A stretch of 64,000 bases of DNA from Streptomyces sp. NRRL S-1022 (GCF_000720135.1 NZ_JOIU01000021.1:62001-126000); one strand, 5' to 3'. Shown: positions 1 through 9,884, counted from the stretch's first letter. Notes: generated by a model from the sequence alone, not told the origin. Numbers and translations are program-made.

Positions 1-99
1 CGGCCGGCTCGTGTGAATGTGCGACCCGTCGTGCATGCTTCGTACGGAAACAGGACGTGAGTCCTTTTCCGGGGCGGCGGAGGCGAACGGGGGAGCGAG

Positions 100-1260
100 T
101 TGCTGAACCGGCGGGAAGACGGGGAACCGGCGGCCGAGGGGCCGGCGGCGAAGGTCCTGGACGCCGAGCTGTGCCGGGCGCTGTTCGGTTCGCTGCCGCG
201 CAGCGGGCAGCGGGTGAAGGCCGAACAGTACGTCCGCGGACTGCTGTCCGTGCGCGGGCGCAAGACCCTGCGGAGCATCGCGGCACACTTCGACGGGGCG
301 TCGGCACAGCAGAACGTGCACCACTTCATCGCCGCCTCGCCCTGGGACTGGGTGCGGGTCCGGCACGACCTGGCCCGGCAGGCGCAGCGGGTCCTGAACC
401 CGCTGGCATGGGTGATCGACTCCCTGGTCGTCCCCAAGGCGGGTCCGCACTCCGTCGGCGCCGATCCGCAGCCCACCGCGCTGGGCACCGTCAACGGCCA
501 GCGGGCGGTGGGCACCTGGCTCGCGTCGGAACGGGCGGCCGTCCCGGTCGACTGGCAGTTGCGCCTGTCCGCCCGCTGGACGGCCGATCCGCTGCGGCAG
601 CGGGCGAGCGTGCCGGCGCACGCCGTGCCGGGCACCGTGGAGGAGTGCGTACGGCAGGCCGTCGCCGGGCTCATGGGCGTCGGCGACATGCCGCCGCTGC
701 CGGTGGTGGTGGACGTCGGGGAGGCCGACGGCGCCTGCCTCGCCCGCCTGCTGGCGGCGACGGGGCTGCCGTTCGCGGTGCGGGTGGATCCGGCCACGCC
801 CGTGCGGATCGACCGGTCGCTGCTGCCCAGGTTCGGCGATCTCCAGCGGACCGCCGGGGAGTTGGCCGAGTCCCTGCCGCACCTGCGTCAGCAGGTCAAC
901 CCCGGTGACGGGCGCACGACGGCGGCGGCGATACCGGTGTCGGCGTCACCGCCGGGGCGGGAGGCCCTGACGCTGCTGGGCGAGTGGCTTCCCGGCCGCC
1001 CGGCGGTGCGCGGGCTGTGGCTCGGCAACTTCGGCGCCGACCACCTGGTGCCCGCGCTCCGGCTCACCCGGCTGCCGGGCGTGGTCGAGCGGGACCGCGC
1101 CGAGATCTCCGACGGGGTCGGGCTGCGGGACTTCGCGGGACGGTCCTTCCCCGGCTGGCACCGGCACATCACGCTGGCGTCCGTCGCCCACCTGGTCGTC
1201 GCGGCGGCCCGCTCGGGGGCGGTGGACGTCCGGGCGGGGATCCCCGGCGATGTCCTGTGA
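100..1260 (+). CDS. IS701-like DDE transposase homologue (copy 1, triad retained)
   Basis: The 386-residue protein resembles IS701/IS4-class DDE transposases. The TTG start is chosen because GGGGGAG lies just upstream. Visible landmarks are a conserved N-terminal block (R-K-T-L-R-S-I-A to H-H-F-I at about 53-77), IDSLVVPKAG with Asp107, VVVDVGEAD with Asp205, and VERDRAEI with Glu330 followed by GRSFPGWHRH. By family alignment from memory, Asp107, Asp205 and Glu330 occupy the DDE positions. The usual Asp-Asp/Glu-Thr after the first Asp is Ser-Leu here. No terminal inverted repeats or target duplications were seen around the gene. A diverged paralogue follows 171 bp downstream on the same strand. 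It may be a degenerate insertion sequence or a domesticated DNA-binding protein at a cluster border. Confidence 0.75.
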   Translation: MLNRREDGEPAAEGPAAKVLDAELCRALFGSLPRSGQRVKAEQYVRGLLSVRGRKTLRSIAAHFDGASAQQNVHHFIAASPWDWVRVRHDLARQAQRVLNPLAWVIDSLVVPKAGPHSVGADPQPTALGTVNGQRAVGTWLASERAAVPVDWQLRLSARWTADPLRQRASVPAHAVPGTVEECVRQAVAGLMGVGDMPPLPVVVDVGEADGACLARLLAATGLPFAVRVDPATPVRIDRSLLPRFGDLQRTAGELAESLPHLRQQVNPGDGRTTAAAIPVSASPPGREALTLLGEWLPGRPAVRGLWLGNFGADHLVPALRLTRLPGVVERDRAEISDGVGLRDFAGRSFPGWHRHITLASVAHLVVAAARSGAVDVRAGIPGDVL

Positions 1261-1281
1261 TGTCCCCCTCATCAACAGGAC

Positions 1282-1293
1282 TACCGTTCGGTA
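1282..1293. promoter_or_regulatory. TetR-type palindrome (TACCGTTCGGTA) before the second IS701-like gene
   Basis: TACCG and CGGTA are inverted arms around a central TT, a layout common in actinomycete TetR operators. A TTGACA hexamer follows 2 bp later (1296-1301) and could be the -35 box of the downstream gene, although no good -10 is seen at 17 bp. No TetR gene is present in the window, so the cognate regulator is unknown. Confidence 0.35.
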
Positions 1294-1431
1294 ACTTGAC
1301 ACTCTCTGTTGATCGGTGATGGCTCACCTCCAGTGCTGCCCCTTACGCTCTGGCTGGGCCTCACTCTGGGCTCCCGTTCGATCACAGCGGATGTGCCGCG
1401 AGCACGGGTTGGATCATCAGATAGGAGATTC

Positions 1432-2625
1432 ATGCTCAGCCTCGACCTGCGTCCCACGACCGCAGCACGAGGGACGCTCCCCACGCCCTTTCCGTCCAGC
1501 TCCCACGACGACGTCCTCAGCGAGATCTCCTCGATGCTCTTCGCGTCCCTGTCCCGGAGCGACCAGTGCAGAAAGGCCATGCAGTACTTACGGGGCTTGC
1601 TGGAGACACCTGGGCGCAAATCCATACGCAACATCGCGGCCCTGCTCGGCGAGCAGGTGTCGGAGCAGAACCTCCACCACTTCATCTCGGCCTCCACCTG
1701 GGACTGGACCCCTGTTCGCCGGGCGCTCGCCGAGCACTGGATCGCCGCCTGCCCACCGCGGGCCTGGGTGGTGCAGCCGGTCATCATTCCCAAGACCGGC
1801 CGGCATTCCGTCGGGGTGGACAAGCACTTCTTCCCGACGCTGGGCCAGGTGCTGAACGCCCAGCGCGCCATCGGTGTGTGGGCCGCCTCGGACACCGCCG
1901 GCGCCCCCGTCAACTGGCGTCTGCACCTGCCGCAGACCTGGCTCAAGGACGATGAGCGGCGCAGCCAGGTGTCGATCCCCGCCGGGGTGCCGGTGGAGAC
2001 GCTGAGCGAATCCGTCGTCGAGGCGTGCCTGGAGGCGGTGACGCGCTGGCAGCTGCCGGTGCGGCCGTTCGTGCTCGACTCCTGCGAGGTGCACGCCCTG
2101 CCCATCTTCGCGAAGCTGCACGCCGCGGGCATGCCGGTGCTCGTGAGCGTCTGCGAGGACCAGCCGCTCACCGTCGCGGACCCCGCGCTGCCCGGCACCG
2201 GGCAGGGGCCGCTGACGGCCGAGCAGATCGTGATCGCGGCCAAGGACCTGCGGCGGCCCGTCCTGGCCGGCGGACCGAGATCCGGTACGGCGCCGTGGAC
2301 CCACTGGGCCGCGACCGTACGGGTCACCGGTCCGTCCCTGCCCGGGCCGTCCTCGGGGCGGGGCGAGGTGCATCTGCTGGGGATCGGCGAGGAGGGCGGC
2401 CCCTGGCCGGCCAAGCTGTGGCTGACGAACCTCACGACCGCCCCGGCGGCCTCCCTGTTGCGGCTGAGCCGGCTGGCCGAGCGGGTCGACACGGACTTCG
2501 CGGAGATCACCGACCGGGTGGGCATCCGGGACTTCTCCGGGCGGTCCTTCGACGGATGGCACCGCCACGTGACGCTGGCCTCGGCCGCCCACGCGGTCGT
2601 CGCGCTCGCCCGGAGCGCGCAGTGA
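1432..2625 (+). CDS. IS701-like transposase homologue (copy 2, catalytic positions degenerate)
   Basis: This 397-residue paralogue of the preceding gene starts at ATG 1432 with AGGAG (1423-1427) upstream. It aligns along its length with copy 1: RKSIRNIAA, HHFISAS, VIIPKTGRHSVGVD, and GRSFDGWHRHVTL at the C-terminus. The residue at the first catalytic Asp position is Gln115 (WVVQPVIIP), the second Asp is kept (Asp216 in FVLDSC), and the Glu position reads Asp353 (RVDTDFAEI). Normal DDE chemistry is therefore unlikely. Codon 53 is TTA, which is rare in Streptomyces and would make translation depend on the bldA tRNA. The open frame despite lost catalytic residues argues for retained function, perhaps DNA binding, over recent decay. 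Confidence 0.72.
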   Translation: MLSLDLRPTTAARGTLPTPFPSSSHDDVLSEISSMLFASLSRSDQCRKAMQYLRGLLETPGRKSIRNIAALLGEQVSEQNLHHFISASTWDWTPVRRALAEHWIAACPPRAWVVQPVIIPKTGRHSVGVDKHFFPTLGQVLNAQRAIGVWAASDTAGAPVNWRLHLPQTWLKDDERRSQVSIPAGVPVETLSESVVEACLEAVTRWQLPVRPFVLDSCEVHALPIFAKLHAAGMPVLVSVCEDQPLTVADPALPGTGQGPLTAEQIVIAAKDLRRPVLAGGPRSGTAPWTHWAATVRVTGPSLPGPSSGRGEVHLLGIGEEGGPWPAKLWLTNLTTAPAASLLRLSRLAERVDTDFAEITDRVGIRDFSGRSFDGWHRHVTLASAAHAVVALARSAQ

Positions 2626-2643
2626 ACCGCGCCTGACCCCGCA

Positions 2644-2713
2644 CCCCCCCCCGGACCGGCGGGGGGGGGGGGCCCCCGCCCCCCCCCCCCCCCCCCCCCC
2701 GCCCCCCCCCCCC
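2644..2713. repeat. G/C homopolymer tract
   Basis: A run of nine C, then twelve G (2661-2672), five C, G, twenty-two C (2679-2700), G and twelve C (2702-2713) fills the space between the IS701-like pair and the DAHP synthase gene. The G12/C-run arms could fold as a very strong hairpin and end transcription. Such tracts are also typical places for sequencing or assembly error, so the exact lengths should not be trusted. Confidence 0.8.
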
Positions 2714-2872
2714 TGACGGAGTACCGCGCACCTTGTTGGCGGCACGGCGGAATCCGTCGGACGATCTGGTGCGTCACCGGGATGTCGCGCTCTGCCTCTT
2801 TTCCCGTGATCCCCTTTTCCCTTTCCTGCGCCCCGCACACCGGCGTACGCCTCGTCGCGATTGGAGAAACCA

Positions 2873-4075
2873 GTGGACGACGCTCTGCTCGACATCCGGT
2901 ATGAACAGGCGTTGCAGCAGCCCCCCTGGGAGGACGAGGCACAGGTGCTGCGGGTGCGCAAGGAACTCGCCGCCCGCCCCCCGCTCGTCGACGCCGAGGA
3001 CGTGCGCACCCTGCGCTCCATGCTGGCGCAGGTGGCCGAGGGCACCGCCCATGTGGTGCAGGCCGGCGACTGCGCGGAGGACCCCGCCGAGTGCACCGCG
3101 GACCATGTCGCCCGCAAGGCGGGCCTGTTGAACATGCTCGCCGGGCAGCTGGAGATGGACACGAGCCGGCCCGTGGTGCGGGCCGGCCGGATGGCCGGCC
3201 AGTTCGGCAAGCCCCGCTCCCGCCCCACCGAGCGGATCGGAGACCTGGAACTCCCCGTCTACCGGGGCCACATGGTCAACAGCCCGGAGCCCGACCCCGT
3301 ACGTCGCCGCCCCGACCCGGAGCGGATCCTGTCCGGCTACGGGGCCGCCCGCGAGGTGATGGGCTGCCTCGGCTGGCTCGACACCCCCGGACAGGCGCGC
3401 ATCGGCGCCCCCGTCTGGACCAGCCACGAGGCCCTGCTGCTGGACTACGAGGTCCCGATGCTGCGCCGGCAGCCGGATGGACGGCTCCTGCTCACCTCCA
3501 CGCACTGGCCCTGGATCGGCGAGCGCACCCGGCAGCTCGACGGCGCCCATGTCGCCCTGCTCGCCGACGTCGCCAACCCGGTGGCCTGCAAGGTCGGCCC
3601 CACCATGACGGCCGGCGAACTGCTGGCCCTGTGCGAACGGCTCGACCCGCGCCGGGAGAAGGGCAGGCTCACCCTCATCGCCCGGATGGGCGCCGGGAAC
3701 GTGGCCGAGCGGCTGCCCTCGCTGGTGGCGGCCGTGCGCGCCGCCGGACATCCGGTGATCTGGCTGACCGACCCCCTGCACGGCAACACCGTCACCACCC
3801 CCGACGGCTACAAGTCCCGCTTCCTGGAGACGGTCACGCGCGAGGTCGACGAGTTCCAGCACGCGGTCGGCGCGGCGGGCGGTGTCGCGGGCGGCCTCCA
3901 CCTGGAGACCACGCCGGACGACGTCACCGAGTGCGTGCGCGACGCCTCCGAGACCGGCCGGGTCGGGAGCCGGTACACGAGCCTGTGCGATCCGCGGCTC
4001 AACCCCGTGCAGGCCCTGGCCGTGGTCTCGGCCTGGTGGATGACCGGGCGGAGCGTTCGGCCCGCGGCGGCCTGA
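2873..4075 (+). CDS. phzC: Class II DAHP synthase (secondary-metabolism type)
   Basis: This enzyme condenses phosphoenolpyruvate with erythrose 4-phosphate to DAHP, the entry step of the shikimate pathway. Class II signatures are clear: QAGDCAE, GRMAGQFGKPRS, YRGHMVN, WTSHEALLLDYE, HWPWIGERTRQ, GPTMTAGELLALCERLDP and DPLHGNTVTTPDGYKSR. I chose GTG 2873 (400 residues) because GGAG lies 6 bp upstream. A TTG four codons earlier (2861) is the alternative. The protein is shorter than housekeeping actinobacterial class II enzymes, which carry extra N-terminal regulatory segments, and resembles PhzC-type enzymes in that respect. It leads the operon that continues with phzD- and phzE-like genes, so it probably supplies extra chorismate for them. 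Confidence 0.93.
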   Translation: MDDALLDIRYEQALQQPPWEDEAQVLRVRKELAARPPLVDAEDVRTLRSMLAQVAEGTAHVVQAGDCAEDPAECTADHVARKAGLLNMLAGQLEMDTSRPVVRAGRMAGQFGKPRSRPTERIGDLELPVYRGHMVNSPEPDPVRRRPDPERILSGYGAAREVMGCLGWLDTPGQARIGAPVWTSHEALLLDYEVPMLRRQPDGRLLLTSTHWPWIGERTRQLDGAHVALLADVANPVACKVGPTMTAGELLALCERLDPRREKGRLTLIARMGAGNVAERLPSLVAAVRAAGHPVIWLTDPLHGNTVTTPDGYKSRFLETVTREVDEFQHAVGAAGGVAGGLHLETTPDDVTECVRDASETGRVGSRYTSLCDPRLNPVQALAVVSAWWMTGRSVRPAAA

Positions 4076-4083
4076 GCGGCCCG

Positions 4084-4129
4084 CTGCGGCGCCGGCGCGG
4101 CCGGCCGCGCCCACGCGGCGGAGCCGCAG
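4084..4129. other. Nested GC-rich inverted repeat between DAHP synthase and phzD
   Basis: CTGCGGC (4084-4090) pairs with GCCGCAG (4123-4129) around a perfect 18-bp palindrome at 4094-4111 (GGCGCGGCC/GGCCGCGCC). It lies in the only sizeable gap (123 bp) of the chorismate operon. It could be an attenuator or processing hairpin that sets the level of DAHP synthase relative to the downstream genes. That role is inference; only the inverted repeat is observed. Confidence 0.45.
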
Positions 4130-4198
4130 ACCGATACGTCCCGCGCCCCCTCCGGGGCGCCGCACCACCCCCGTTCTTCGCCCGAGGAGAGGACAGTC

Positions 4199-4858
4199 AT
4201 GGCGGGCATACCCCCCATCGAGCCGTACCCGTTGCCGTCGGCGGACGACCTGCCGGCCAACACCGCCCGCTGGTCCGCCGATCCGGACCGTGCGGTACTG
4301 CTTGTCCACGACATGCAGCGGTACTTCCTGCGGCCGTTGCCCGCGTCCCTGCGCGAGCCGCTGGTGCACAACGCCGCCCTGCTCAAGGAGCGTGCCGACG
4401 CCGCCGGCATGCCGGTGGCCTACACGGCGCAGCCCGGCGGTATGAGCGAGGAACAGCGGGGCCTGCTCAAGGACTTCTGGGGACCGGGGATGCGGGTGGA
4501 TCCCGCGGACCGGGAAGTGGCGGAGCCGCTGGCACCGGGCCCGCGGGACCGCGTGTTCACCAAGTGGCGCTACAGCGCCTTCTTCCGCTCCGGGCTGCTG
4601 GAGTGGATGCGTGAGCAGGGCCGCGACCAGCTGGTCCTGTGCGGTGTGTACGCCCATGTCGGGGTGCTGATGACCGCGGTCGAGGCCTTCACCCACGACA
4701 TCCGCACCTTCCTCGTCGCCGACGCGGTCGCGGACTTCTCCGCCGAGTACCACCGGCTGGCCGTCGAGTACGCCGCCCAGCGCTGCGCCGTCGTCACCAC
4801 CACCGGCAGCCTCCTCGACCAGACGGAAACCAACACCGTGGCCGGAGCGGCCGTATGA
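4199..4858 (+). CDS. phzD: PhzD-type isochorismatase (ADIC to DHHA)
   Basis: The 219-residue protein belongs to the isochorismatase family and matches PhzD. That enzyme hydrolyses the enolpyruvyl ether of 2-amino-2-deoxyisochorismate to give trans-2,3-dihydro-3-hydroxyanthranilate and pyruvate. The catalytic Asp is in [10 protein letters not shown] (about residue 39) and the catalytic Lys in FTKWRYSAF (about 122). The position that carries the nucleophilic Cys in cysteine-dependent relatives is Gly in CGVYAHVGV, as is typical of PhzD. The start ATG has GAGGAGAGGA upstream. Its stop overlaps the start of the phzE-like gene (ATGA), so the two are translationally coupled. Confidence 0.94.
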   Translation: MAGIPPIEPYPLPSADDLPANTARWSADPDRAVLLVHDMQRYFLRPLPASLREPLVHNAALLKERADAAGMPVAYTAQPGGMSEEQRGLLKDFWGPGMRVDPADREVAEPLAPGPRDRVFTKWRYSAFFRSGLLEWMREQGRDQLVLCGVYAHVGVLMTAVEAFTHDIRTFLVADAVADFSAEYHRLAVEYAAQRCAVVTTTGSLLDQTETNTVAGAAV

Positions 4859-6771
4859 CCGCGCCCGCCGACCTCCTCGCCCGCGTGCTGACGCGGAATC
4901 CGCCCGCCTTCGCGCTGCTGTACCGTCCGCACACCGGCGCGGCGGACACCGTGGACGTCCTGTCCGGTGAGGTCTCCGTCCCCCGGACGCTGGCGGACCT
5001 GCCCCTGCCCGACCAGGCGGCGCCCGCCGACGGCCCCCGGCACGAGCTGCTGACGCTCGTCCCGTACCGGCAGATCGCCGAGCGTGGCTTCGCCGGCCCC
5101 GACGACGGTGCGCCGCTGATCGCGATGACCGTCACCGACCAGGCCGTGCTCCCCCTGGACGAGGTGCTGCGCCGGCTGCCGGACGTGCCGATCGAGATGA
5201 CCGGCGGCGACTTCGACGTGGACGACGAGACCTACGCCGACACGGTCCGCCGGGTCATCGCCGACGAGATCGGCACCGGCGAGGGCGCGAACTTCGTCAT
5301 CAAGCGGTCCTTCGTCGCCGACATCTCCGGCTACACCCCGTCCAGCGCGCTGTCGTTCTTCCGCCGGCTGCTGCGCGGCGAGTCGGGCGCCTACTGGACG
5401 TTCGTCGTCCACACCGGCGAGCGGACCTTCGTCGGTGCGACGCCCGAACGGCACCTCAGCCTCGACGGCGGCAACGCCGTCATGAACCCCATCAGCGGCA
5501 CCTACCGCTATCCGCCCACCGGGCCGGCCCTGTCCGGGGTGCTGGACTTCCTCGCCGACCGCAAGGAAGCCGACGAGCTGTACATGGTCGTCGACGAAGA
5601 GCTGAAGATGATGGCCCGGATCTGCGACACCGGCGGCCGGGTCGTGGGCCCGTACCTCAAGGAGATGACCCGGCTCGCGCACACCGAGTACTTCATCGAG
5701 GGCCACAGCACCCGCGACCCGCGCGAGATCCTGCGCGAGTCGCTGTTCGCCCCCACCGTCACCGGCAGCCCGCTGGAGAGCGCCTGCCGGGTCATCAGCC
5801 GGTACGAGCCCGAGGGCCGGGGCTACTACAGCGGCGTCGCGGCCCTCATCGGCCGCGACGCCCACGGCGGCCGCACGCTGGACTCGGCCATCCTCATCCG
5901 CACCGCCGACATCGACGCCACGGGCCGGGTGCGGATCGGCGTGGGCGCCACGCTGGTCCGCCACTCGGACCCGGACTCCGAGGTCGCCGAGACCCGGGCG
6001 AAGGCGGCCGGACTGGTGGCCGCGCTCCAGGCGGACGGAACGGCCGCCGGGCAGGCCCGCGCCGCCGGTGCCGTACGCTTCGGCGGCCATCCGGAGGTGC
6101 GGGCCGCGCTGGAGCGGCGCAACGCCACGCTCGCGGGGTTCTGGCTCGCCGGGGACGGGGGACGGCGGCGGGCCGTGCCGGGCCTGGCGGGCAGCCGGGT
6201 GCTCGTCGTGGACGCCGAGGACACCTTCACCTCGATGATCGGCCACCAACTGCGGTCCCTGGGACTGGACGTGACGGTACGCCGCTTCGACGACCCGTAC
6301 TCCTTCGACGGTCACGACCTCGTCGTCCTGGGCCCCGGGCCCGGCGACCCGCGCGAGGCCGGCCACCCCAAGATCGCCCATCTGCGGTCGGCGGTCGAGA
6401 CCCTGCTCACCGAGCGGCGGCCCTTCCTCGCGGTCTGCCTCAGCCACCAGGTGCTCAGCATGCGGCTCGGTCTGCCCCTGGTCCGCCGGGAGGTGCCGAA
6501 CCAGGGCGTGCAGCAGGAGATCGCCTTCTTCGGTGCCCGCGAGCGGGTCGGCTTCTACAACACGTTCGCCGCACGCAGCTCCGAGGACGAGGCCGAGGTC
6601 GAGGGCGTCGGCCGGGTGGAGGTCGGCCGCGACCCGGAGACCGGTGAGGTGCACGCGCTGCGCGGCCCCCATTTCGCCTCCATGCAGTTCCACGCCGAGT
6701 CGGTGCTCACCGAGGACGGTGTGCGCCTCTTCGGCACCCTGATGACGGACGTCCTGGGCGTCCGGCTGTGA
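4855..6771 (+). CDS. phzE: PhzE-type 2-amino-2-deoxyisochorismate synthase
   Basis: This 638-residue fusion converts chorismate and glutamine to 2-amino-2-deoxyisochorismate. Residues 1 to about 420 form the chorismate-binding (MST) domain, with [29 protein letters not shown] and [11 protein letters not shown]. Residues from about 445 form a class I glutamine amidotransferase with [14 protein letters not shown], the nucleophile Cys in FLAVCLSHQ, and the His/Glu pair in QFHAESV. The ATG overlaps the phzD-like stop by 4 bp. Homology alone cannot fully exclude a TrpE-TrpG-like anthranilate synthase, but the adjacent PhzD and the overall length strongly favour PhzE. The product of the pair is predicted to be DHHA. 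Confidence 0.93.
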   Translation: MTAPADLLARVLTRNPPAFALLYRPHTGAADTVDVLSGEVSVPRTLADLPLPDQAAPADGPRHELLTLVPYRQIAERGFAGPDDGAPLIAMTVTDQAVLPLDEVLRRLPDVPIEMTGGDFDVDDETYADTVRRVIADEIGTGEGANFVIKRSFVADISGYTPSSALSFFRRLLRGESGAYWTFVVHTGERTFVGATPERHLSLDGGNAVMNPISGTYRYPPTGPALSGVLDFLADRKEADELYMVVDEELKMMARICDTGGRVVGPYLKEMTRLAHTEYFIEGHSTRDPREILRESLFAPTVTGSPLESACRVISRYEPEGRGYYSGVAALIGRDAHGGRTLDSAILIRTADIDATGRVRIGVGATLVRHSDPDSEVAETRAKAAGLVAALQADGTAAGQARAAGAVRFGGHPEVRAALERRNATLAGFWLAGDGGRRRAVPGLAGSRVLVVDAEDTFTSMIGHQLRSLGLDVTVRRFDDPYSFDGHDLVVLGPGPGDPREAGHPKIAHLRSAVETLLTERRPFLAVCLSHQVLSMRLGLPLVRREVPNQGVQQEIAFFGARERVGFYNTFAARSSEDEAEVEGVGRVEVGRDPETGEVHALRGPHFASMQFHAESVLTEDGVRLFGTLMTDVLGVRL

Positions 6772-6842
6772 CCGCACCGGGGGCGGCCGGCGACCCGGCC
6801 GGCCGCCCCCGCACACCCGTCGCCCCGAGAGGACGACCGGCC

Positions 6843-8117
6843 ATGCCCGCCGACCCGCTTGCCCACACCGCCCGTGTCCCGGGCTCGAAGAGCATCACCA
6901 ACCGCGCCCTGCTGCTGGCAGCCGCCGCGGCCGGCACGACCACCCTGACGGCCCCGCTGGTCAGCGACGACACCCTGGCCTTCCGTACGGCCCTCGCCGG
7001 CCTCGGCGCCACCGTGACCGCGGCCCCGGACGACGCTTACTGGACGGTCACCGGGCTGGGCGGAGGCCCGCGCCGGGGCGGCCGGATCCGGTGCGCCGAC
7101 GCGGGTACGGCGGCCCGCTTCCTGCCGCCGTTCGCCGCCACCGGCCAGGGCACCTATCTGTTCGACGGCTCCGAGCAGTTGCGGGCGCGCCCCCTGCGCC
7201 CCCTGGCCGACGCCCTGGCCCGGCTCGGCGCGACCGTGCGCGCGACGGACGGCACCCTGCCGCTGGAGGTGACCGCGGCAGGGCTTGAGGGAGGCGAACT
7301 CGCCGTGGACGGCTCGCTCAGCAGCCAGTACTCCAGCGGTCTGCTGATGGCCGCCCCGCTGATGCGCGGTCCGCTCGTGCTGCGCCCGCACGACCTGGTC
7401 AGCCGGCCCTACGTCGACATGACCCTGGCGCTGATGCGCCGCTTCGGCGCCCGGATCGAGGACCGCGCCGGCCGCATCGTCGTCCGGCCGGGCCGCTACC
7501 GTCCCGCGGACCTCGCGATCGAACCGGACGCCTCCACGGCGTCGTACCTCTTCGCCGCCGCTGCGGTGACCGGACGCACGGTCACCGTGCCCGGCCTGGG
7601 CGCGGGCAGCCTCCAGGGCGATCTCCGGTTCGTGGACGTGCTCGCCAGGACCGGTGCCCGGGTGACCGTGACGGCCGCGAGCACCACGGTCACCGGGGCC
7701 GGGCGGCTGCGCGGCGGCTTCGACGTCGACATGGGCGAGATCTCCGACACCTTCATGACACTGGCCGCGATCGCACCCCTCGCCGACGCCCCGGTGACGG
7801 TCCGGGGCATCGGACACGCGCGGCTGAAGGAGTCCGACCGGATCGAGGCCGTGGCGGCGAACCTGCGCGCCTGCGGGGTGACGGTCGAGGAGGGCGGGGA
7901 CCGGATCACCGTGCATCCCGGCACCCCGGCCCCCGCGCTGATCAGGTGCCGGCGGGACCACCGGATCGCCATGTCCTTCTCGGTCCTCGCGCTGGGCTCG
8001 GGCGTCCGGCTCGACCTGGACGACCCGAGCTGTGTGTCCAAGACCTTCCCCGGGTTCCATGCCGAACTGCACCGGCTGTTCCCCGGGTTCCCCACGAGCG
8101 GCAAGGAGCGGAGTTGA
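6843..8117 (+). CDS. aroA: EPSP synthase (3-phosphoshikimate 1-carboxyvinyltransferase)
   Basis: AroA joins shikimate 3-phosphate and PEP to give EPSP, the step before chorismate. Motifs include [16 protein letters not shown] near the N-terminus, [36 protein letters not shown] and the C-terminal [14 protein letters not shown] chose ATG 6843 (424 residues) because GAGAGGA lies about 9 bp upstream. A GTG at 6768 that overlaps the phzE stop would add 25 low-complexity residues before the conserved start. The loop that reads NAGTAMRP in E. coli reads DAGTAARF here, with Phe in the Pro101 position, a change also seen in other actinobacterial enzymes. This copy sits in a biosynthetic operon and is probably additional to a housekeeping aroA. 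Confidence 0.93.
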   Translation: MPADPLAHTARVPGSKSITNRALLLAAAAAGTTTLTAPLVSDDTLAFRTALAGLGATVTAAPDDAYWTVTGLGGGPRRGGRIRCADAGTAARFLPPFAATGQGTYLFDGSEQLRARPLRPLADALARLGATVRATDGTLPLEVTAAGLEGGELAVDGSLSSQYSSGLLMAAPLMRGPLVLRPHDLVSRPYVDMTLALMRRFGARIEDRAGRIVVRPGRYRPADLAIEPDASTASYLFAAAAVTGRTVTVPGLGAGSLQGDLRFVDVLARTGARVTVTAASTTVTGAGRLRGGFDVDMGEISDTFMTLAAIAPLADAPVTVRGIGHARLKESDRIEAVAANLRACGVTVEEGGDRITVHPGTPAPALIRCRRDHRIAMSFSVLALGSGVRLDLDDPSCVSKTFPGFHAELHRLFPGFPTSGKERS

Positions 8118-9298
8118 GCAGGTTGCGCTGGCTGACCGCGGGAGAGTCCCACGGCCCGGCCCTGGTGGCCGTCCTGGAGGGGCTGCCGGCCGGGGTGCCG
8201 GTGACCACCGGCATGGTGGCGGACCACCTGGCCCGGCGCCGGCTCGGTCACGGACGCGGTGCGCGGATGGGGTTCGAGCGGGACGAGGTCACCTTCCTCG
8301 GTGGCGTCCGGCACGGGCTGACCCTGGGTTCCCCGGTGGCGGTCATGGTGGGCAACACCGAGTGGCCGAAGTGGGAGGAGGTGATGGCGGCCGACCCCGT
8401 CGACCCGGAGATCCTGGCCGGCCTGGCCCGCAACGCGCCGCTGACCCGTCCGCGTCCCGGGCACGCGGACCTGGCGGGGATGCAGAAGTACGGCTTCGAC
8501 GAGGCGCGGCCGGTCCTGGAGCGTGCCTCGGCGCGGGAGACGGCGGCCCGGGTGGCGCTGGGCGCGGTGGCCCGCTCGTACCTGAGGGAGACGACCGGTA
8601 CCGAGATCGTCAGCCACGTGGTGGAGCTGTGCTCGGTGAAGGCTCCGCGGGGTGTGTACCCGACGCCGGCCGATGTGGGGAAGCTGGACGCGGACCCGCT
8701 GCGCTGCCTGGACGCGGACACCTCGAAGGCGATGGTCGCGGAAGTCGACCAGGCGCACCGGGACGGCGACACGCTCGGTGGTGTGGTGGAGGTCCTGGCG
8801 TACGGCGTTCCGGTCGGGCTGGGCTCCCACGTGCACTGGGACCGCAGGCTGGACGCGCGGCTCGCCGGTGCGCTCATGGGCATCCAGGCGATCAAGGGTG
8901 TGGAGATCGGTGACGGCTTCGAGCTGGCGCGGGCTCCCGGCTCCGGGGCGCACGACGAGATCGTGCGGACCGCCGAGGGCATCCGGCGTGCGTCCGGGCG
9001 CTCGGGCGGCACGGAGGGCGGTGTGTCCACGGGTGAGGTGCTGCGGGTGCGGGCGGCGATGAAGCCGATCGCGACCGTGCCGCGGGCGCTGCGGACGGTG
9101 GACGTGACCACCGGTGAGGCGGCGCAGGCGCACCACCAGCGCTCGGACGTGTCCGCGGTGCCGGCGGCCGGTGTCGTCGCCGAGGCGATGGTCTCGCTGG
9201 TCCTCGCGGACGCGGTCGCGGAGAAGTTCGGCGGCGACGGCGTGGCCGAGACCCGCCGCAACGTGCGGTCGTACCTCGACGCCCTGCACATCCGATGA
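8114..9298 (+). CDS. aroC: Chorismate synthase
   Basis: AroC converts EPSP to chorismate using reduced flavin. The 394-residue protein starts at TTG 8114, which overlaps the aroA stop (TTGA) and has AAGGAGCGGAG just upstream. Family signatures are GESHGPAL at the N-terminus, [46 protein letters not shown] and, near the C-terminus, [18 protein letters not shown]. The gene lies between aroA and aroK in a fully coupled series, so the operon covers the last steps from shikimate to chorismate. No aroB, aroD or aroE is present in the window, so shikimate itself must come from the housekeeping pathway. Confidence 0.95.
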   Translation: MSRLRWLTAGESHGPALVAVLEGLPAGVPVTTGMVADHLARRRLGHGRGARMGFERDEVTFLGGVRHGLTLGSPVAVMVGNTEWPKWEEVMAADPVDPEILAGLARNAPLTRPRPGHADLAGMQKYGFDEARPVLERASARETAARVALGAVARSYLRETTGTEIVSHVVELCSVKAPRGVYPTPADVGKLDADPLRCLDADTSKAMVAEVDQAHRDGDTLGGVVEVLAYGVPVGLGSHVHWDRRLDARLAGALMGIQAIKGVEIGDGFELARAPGSGAHDEIVRTAEGIRRASGRSGGTEGGVSTGEVLRVRAAMKPIATVPRALRTVDVTTGEAAQAHHQRSDVSAVPAAGVVAEAMVSLVLADAVAEKFGGDGVAETRRNVRSYLDALHIR

Positions 9299-9852
9299 GC
9301 GGGCCGCTGGTCGTGCTCATCGGCCCGATGGGGGTGGGCAAGTCCACCGTCGGGCAGCTGCTGGCCGAGCGGCTCGGCGTGGGCTACCGGGACACCGACG
9401 ACGACATCGTGGCCGAAGAGGGCCGGTCCGTCGCCGCCGTCTTCGCCGAGCGCGGGGAGCCGTACTTCCGCGGCGTGGAGAAGCGGGCCGTGCGCCGGGC
9501 GCTCGCCGAGCACGACGGGGTGCTCGCCCTGGGCGGCGGCGCGATCCTCGACGCGGACACCCGTGCGCTGCTCGCCGCCCACCCCGTGGTCTGGCTGTCG
9601 ATGGAGGCCGACGAGGCCGCCCGGCGCCTCGCGCCCGGCACCGCCCGCCCCCTGCTCGCGGCCGACCCGCGGCGACGGTGGCGGGAACTGATGGAGGCAC
9701 GGCGGCACTTCTACCGGCAGGCCGCTGCCGCACGGGTCGCCACGGACGGCCGTACCCCCGCCGAAGTCGCCCGGGCGGTCCTCGGCACACTCGCATGCCG
9801 GGCCGGCCGTCCTGGCGGGTCCCGGCCCGGCCGCACCGCGGGCGGCCTGTAA
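9295..9852 (+). CDS. aroK: Shikimate kinase
   Basis: AroK phosphorylates shikimate at O3. The 185-residue protein has the P-loop [12 protein letters not shown] at about 10-21, the shikimate-binding DTDDDI (about 34-39), FRGVEKRAV (the ExxR region), the Walker-B-like ALGGGAI and the lid with RPLL. The ATG overlaps the aroC stop by 4 bp. The C-terminus (about 165-185) is an unconserved Gly/Arg/Pro-rich tail. It is the last gene of the chorismate operon; a GntR-type gene with its own promoter follows after 96 bp. Confidence 0.94.
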   Translation: MSGPLVVLIGPMGVGKSTVGQLLAERLGVGYRDTDDDIVAEEGRSVAAVFAERGEPYFRGVEKRAVRRALAEHDGVLALGGGAILDADTRALLAAHPVVWLSMEADEAARRLAPGTARPLLAADPRRRWRELMEARRHFYRQAAAARVATDGRTPAEVARAVLGTLACRAGRPGGSRPGRTAGGL

Positions 9853-9884
9853 CGCGATCTCAACCCCGTGGAGCAGCGCCGGAC

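Noticed and set aside
1..2735. Intact mobile insertion sequence
   Set aside because: No terminal inverted repeats or target duplications were found, and copy 2 has lost catalytic residues.
2774..4753. 659-codon open frame on the minus strand
   Set aside because: It covers the DAHP synthase and phzD genes in antisense, has shadow-type composition and no recognisable domain.
2873..6771. Complete phenazine cluster
   Set aside because: Only phzC, phzD and phzE counterparts are present; phzF, phzA/B and phzG are not in the window.
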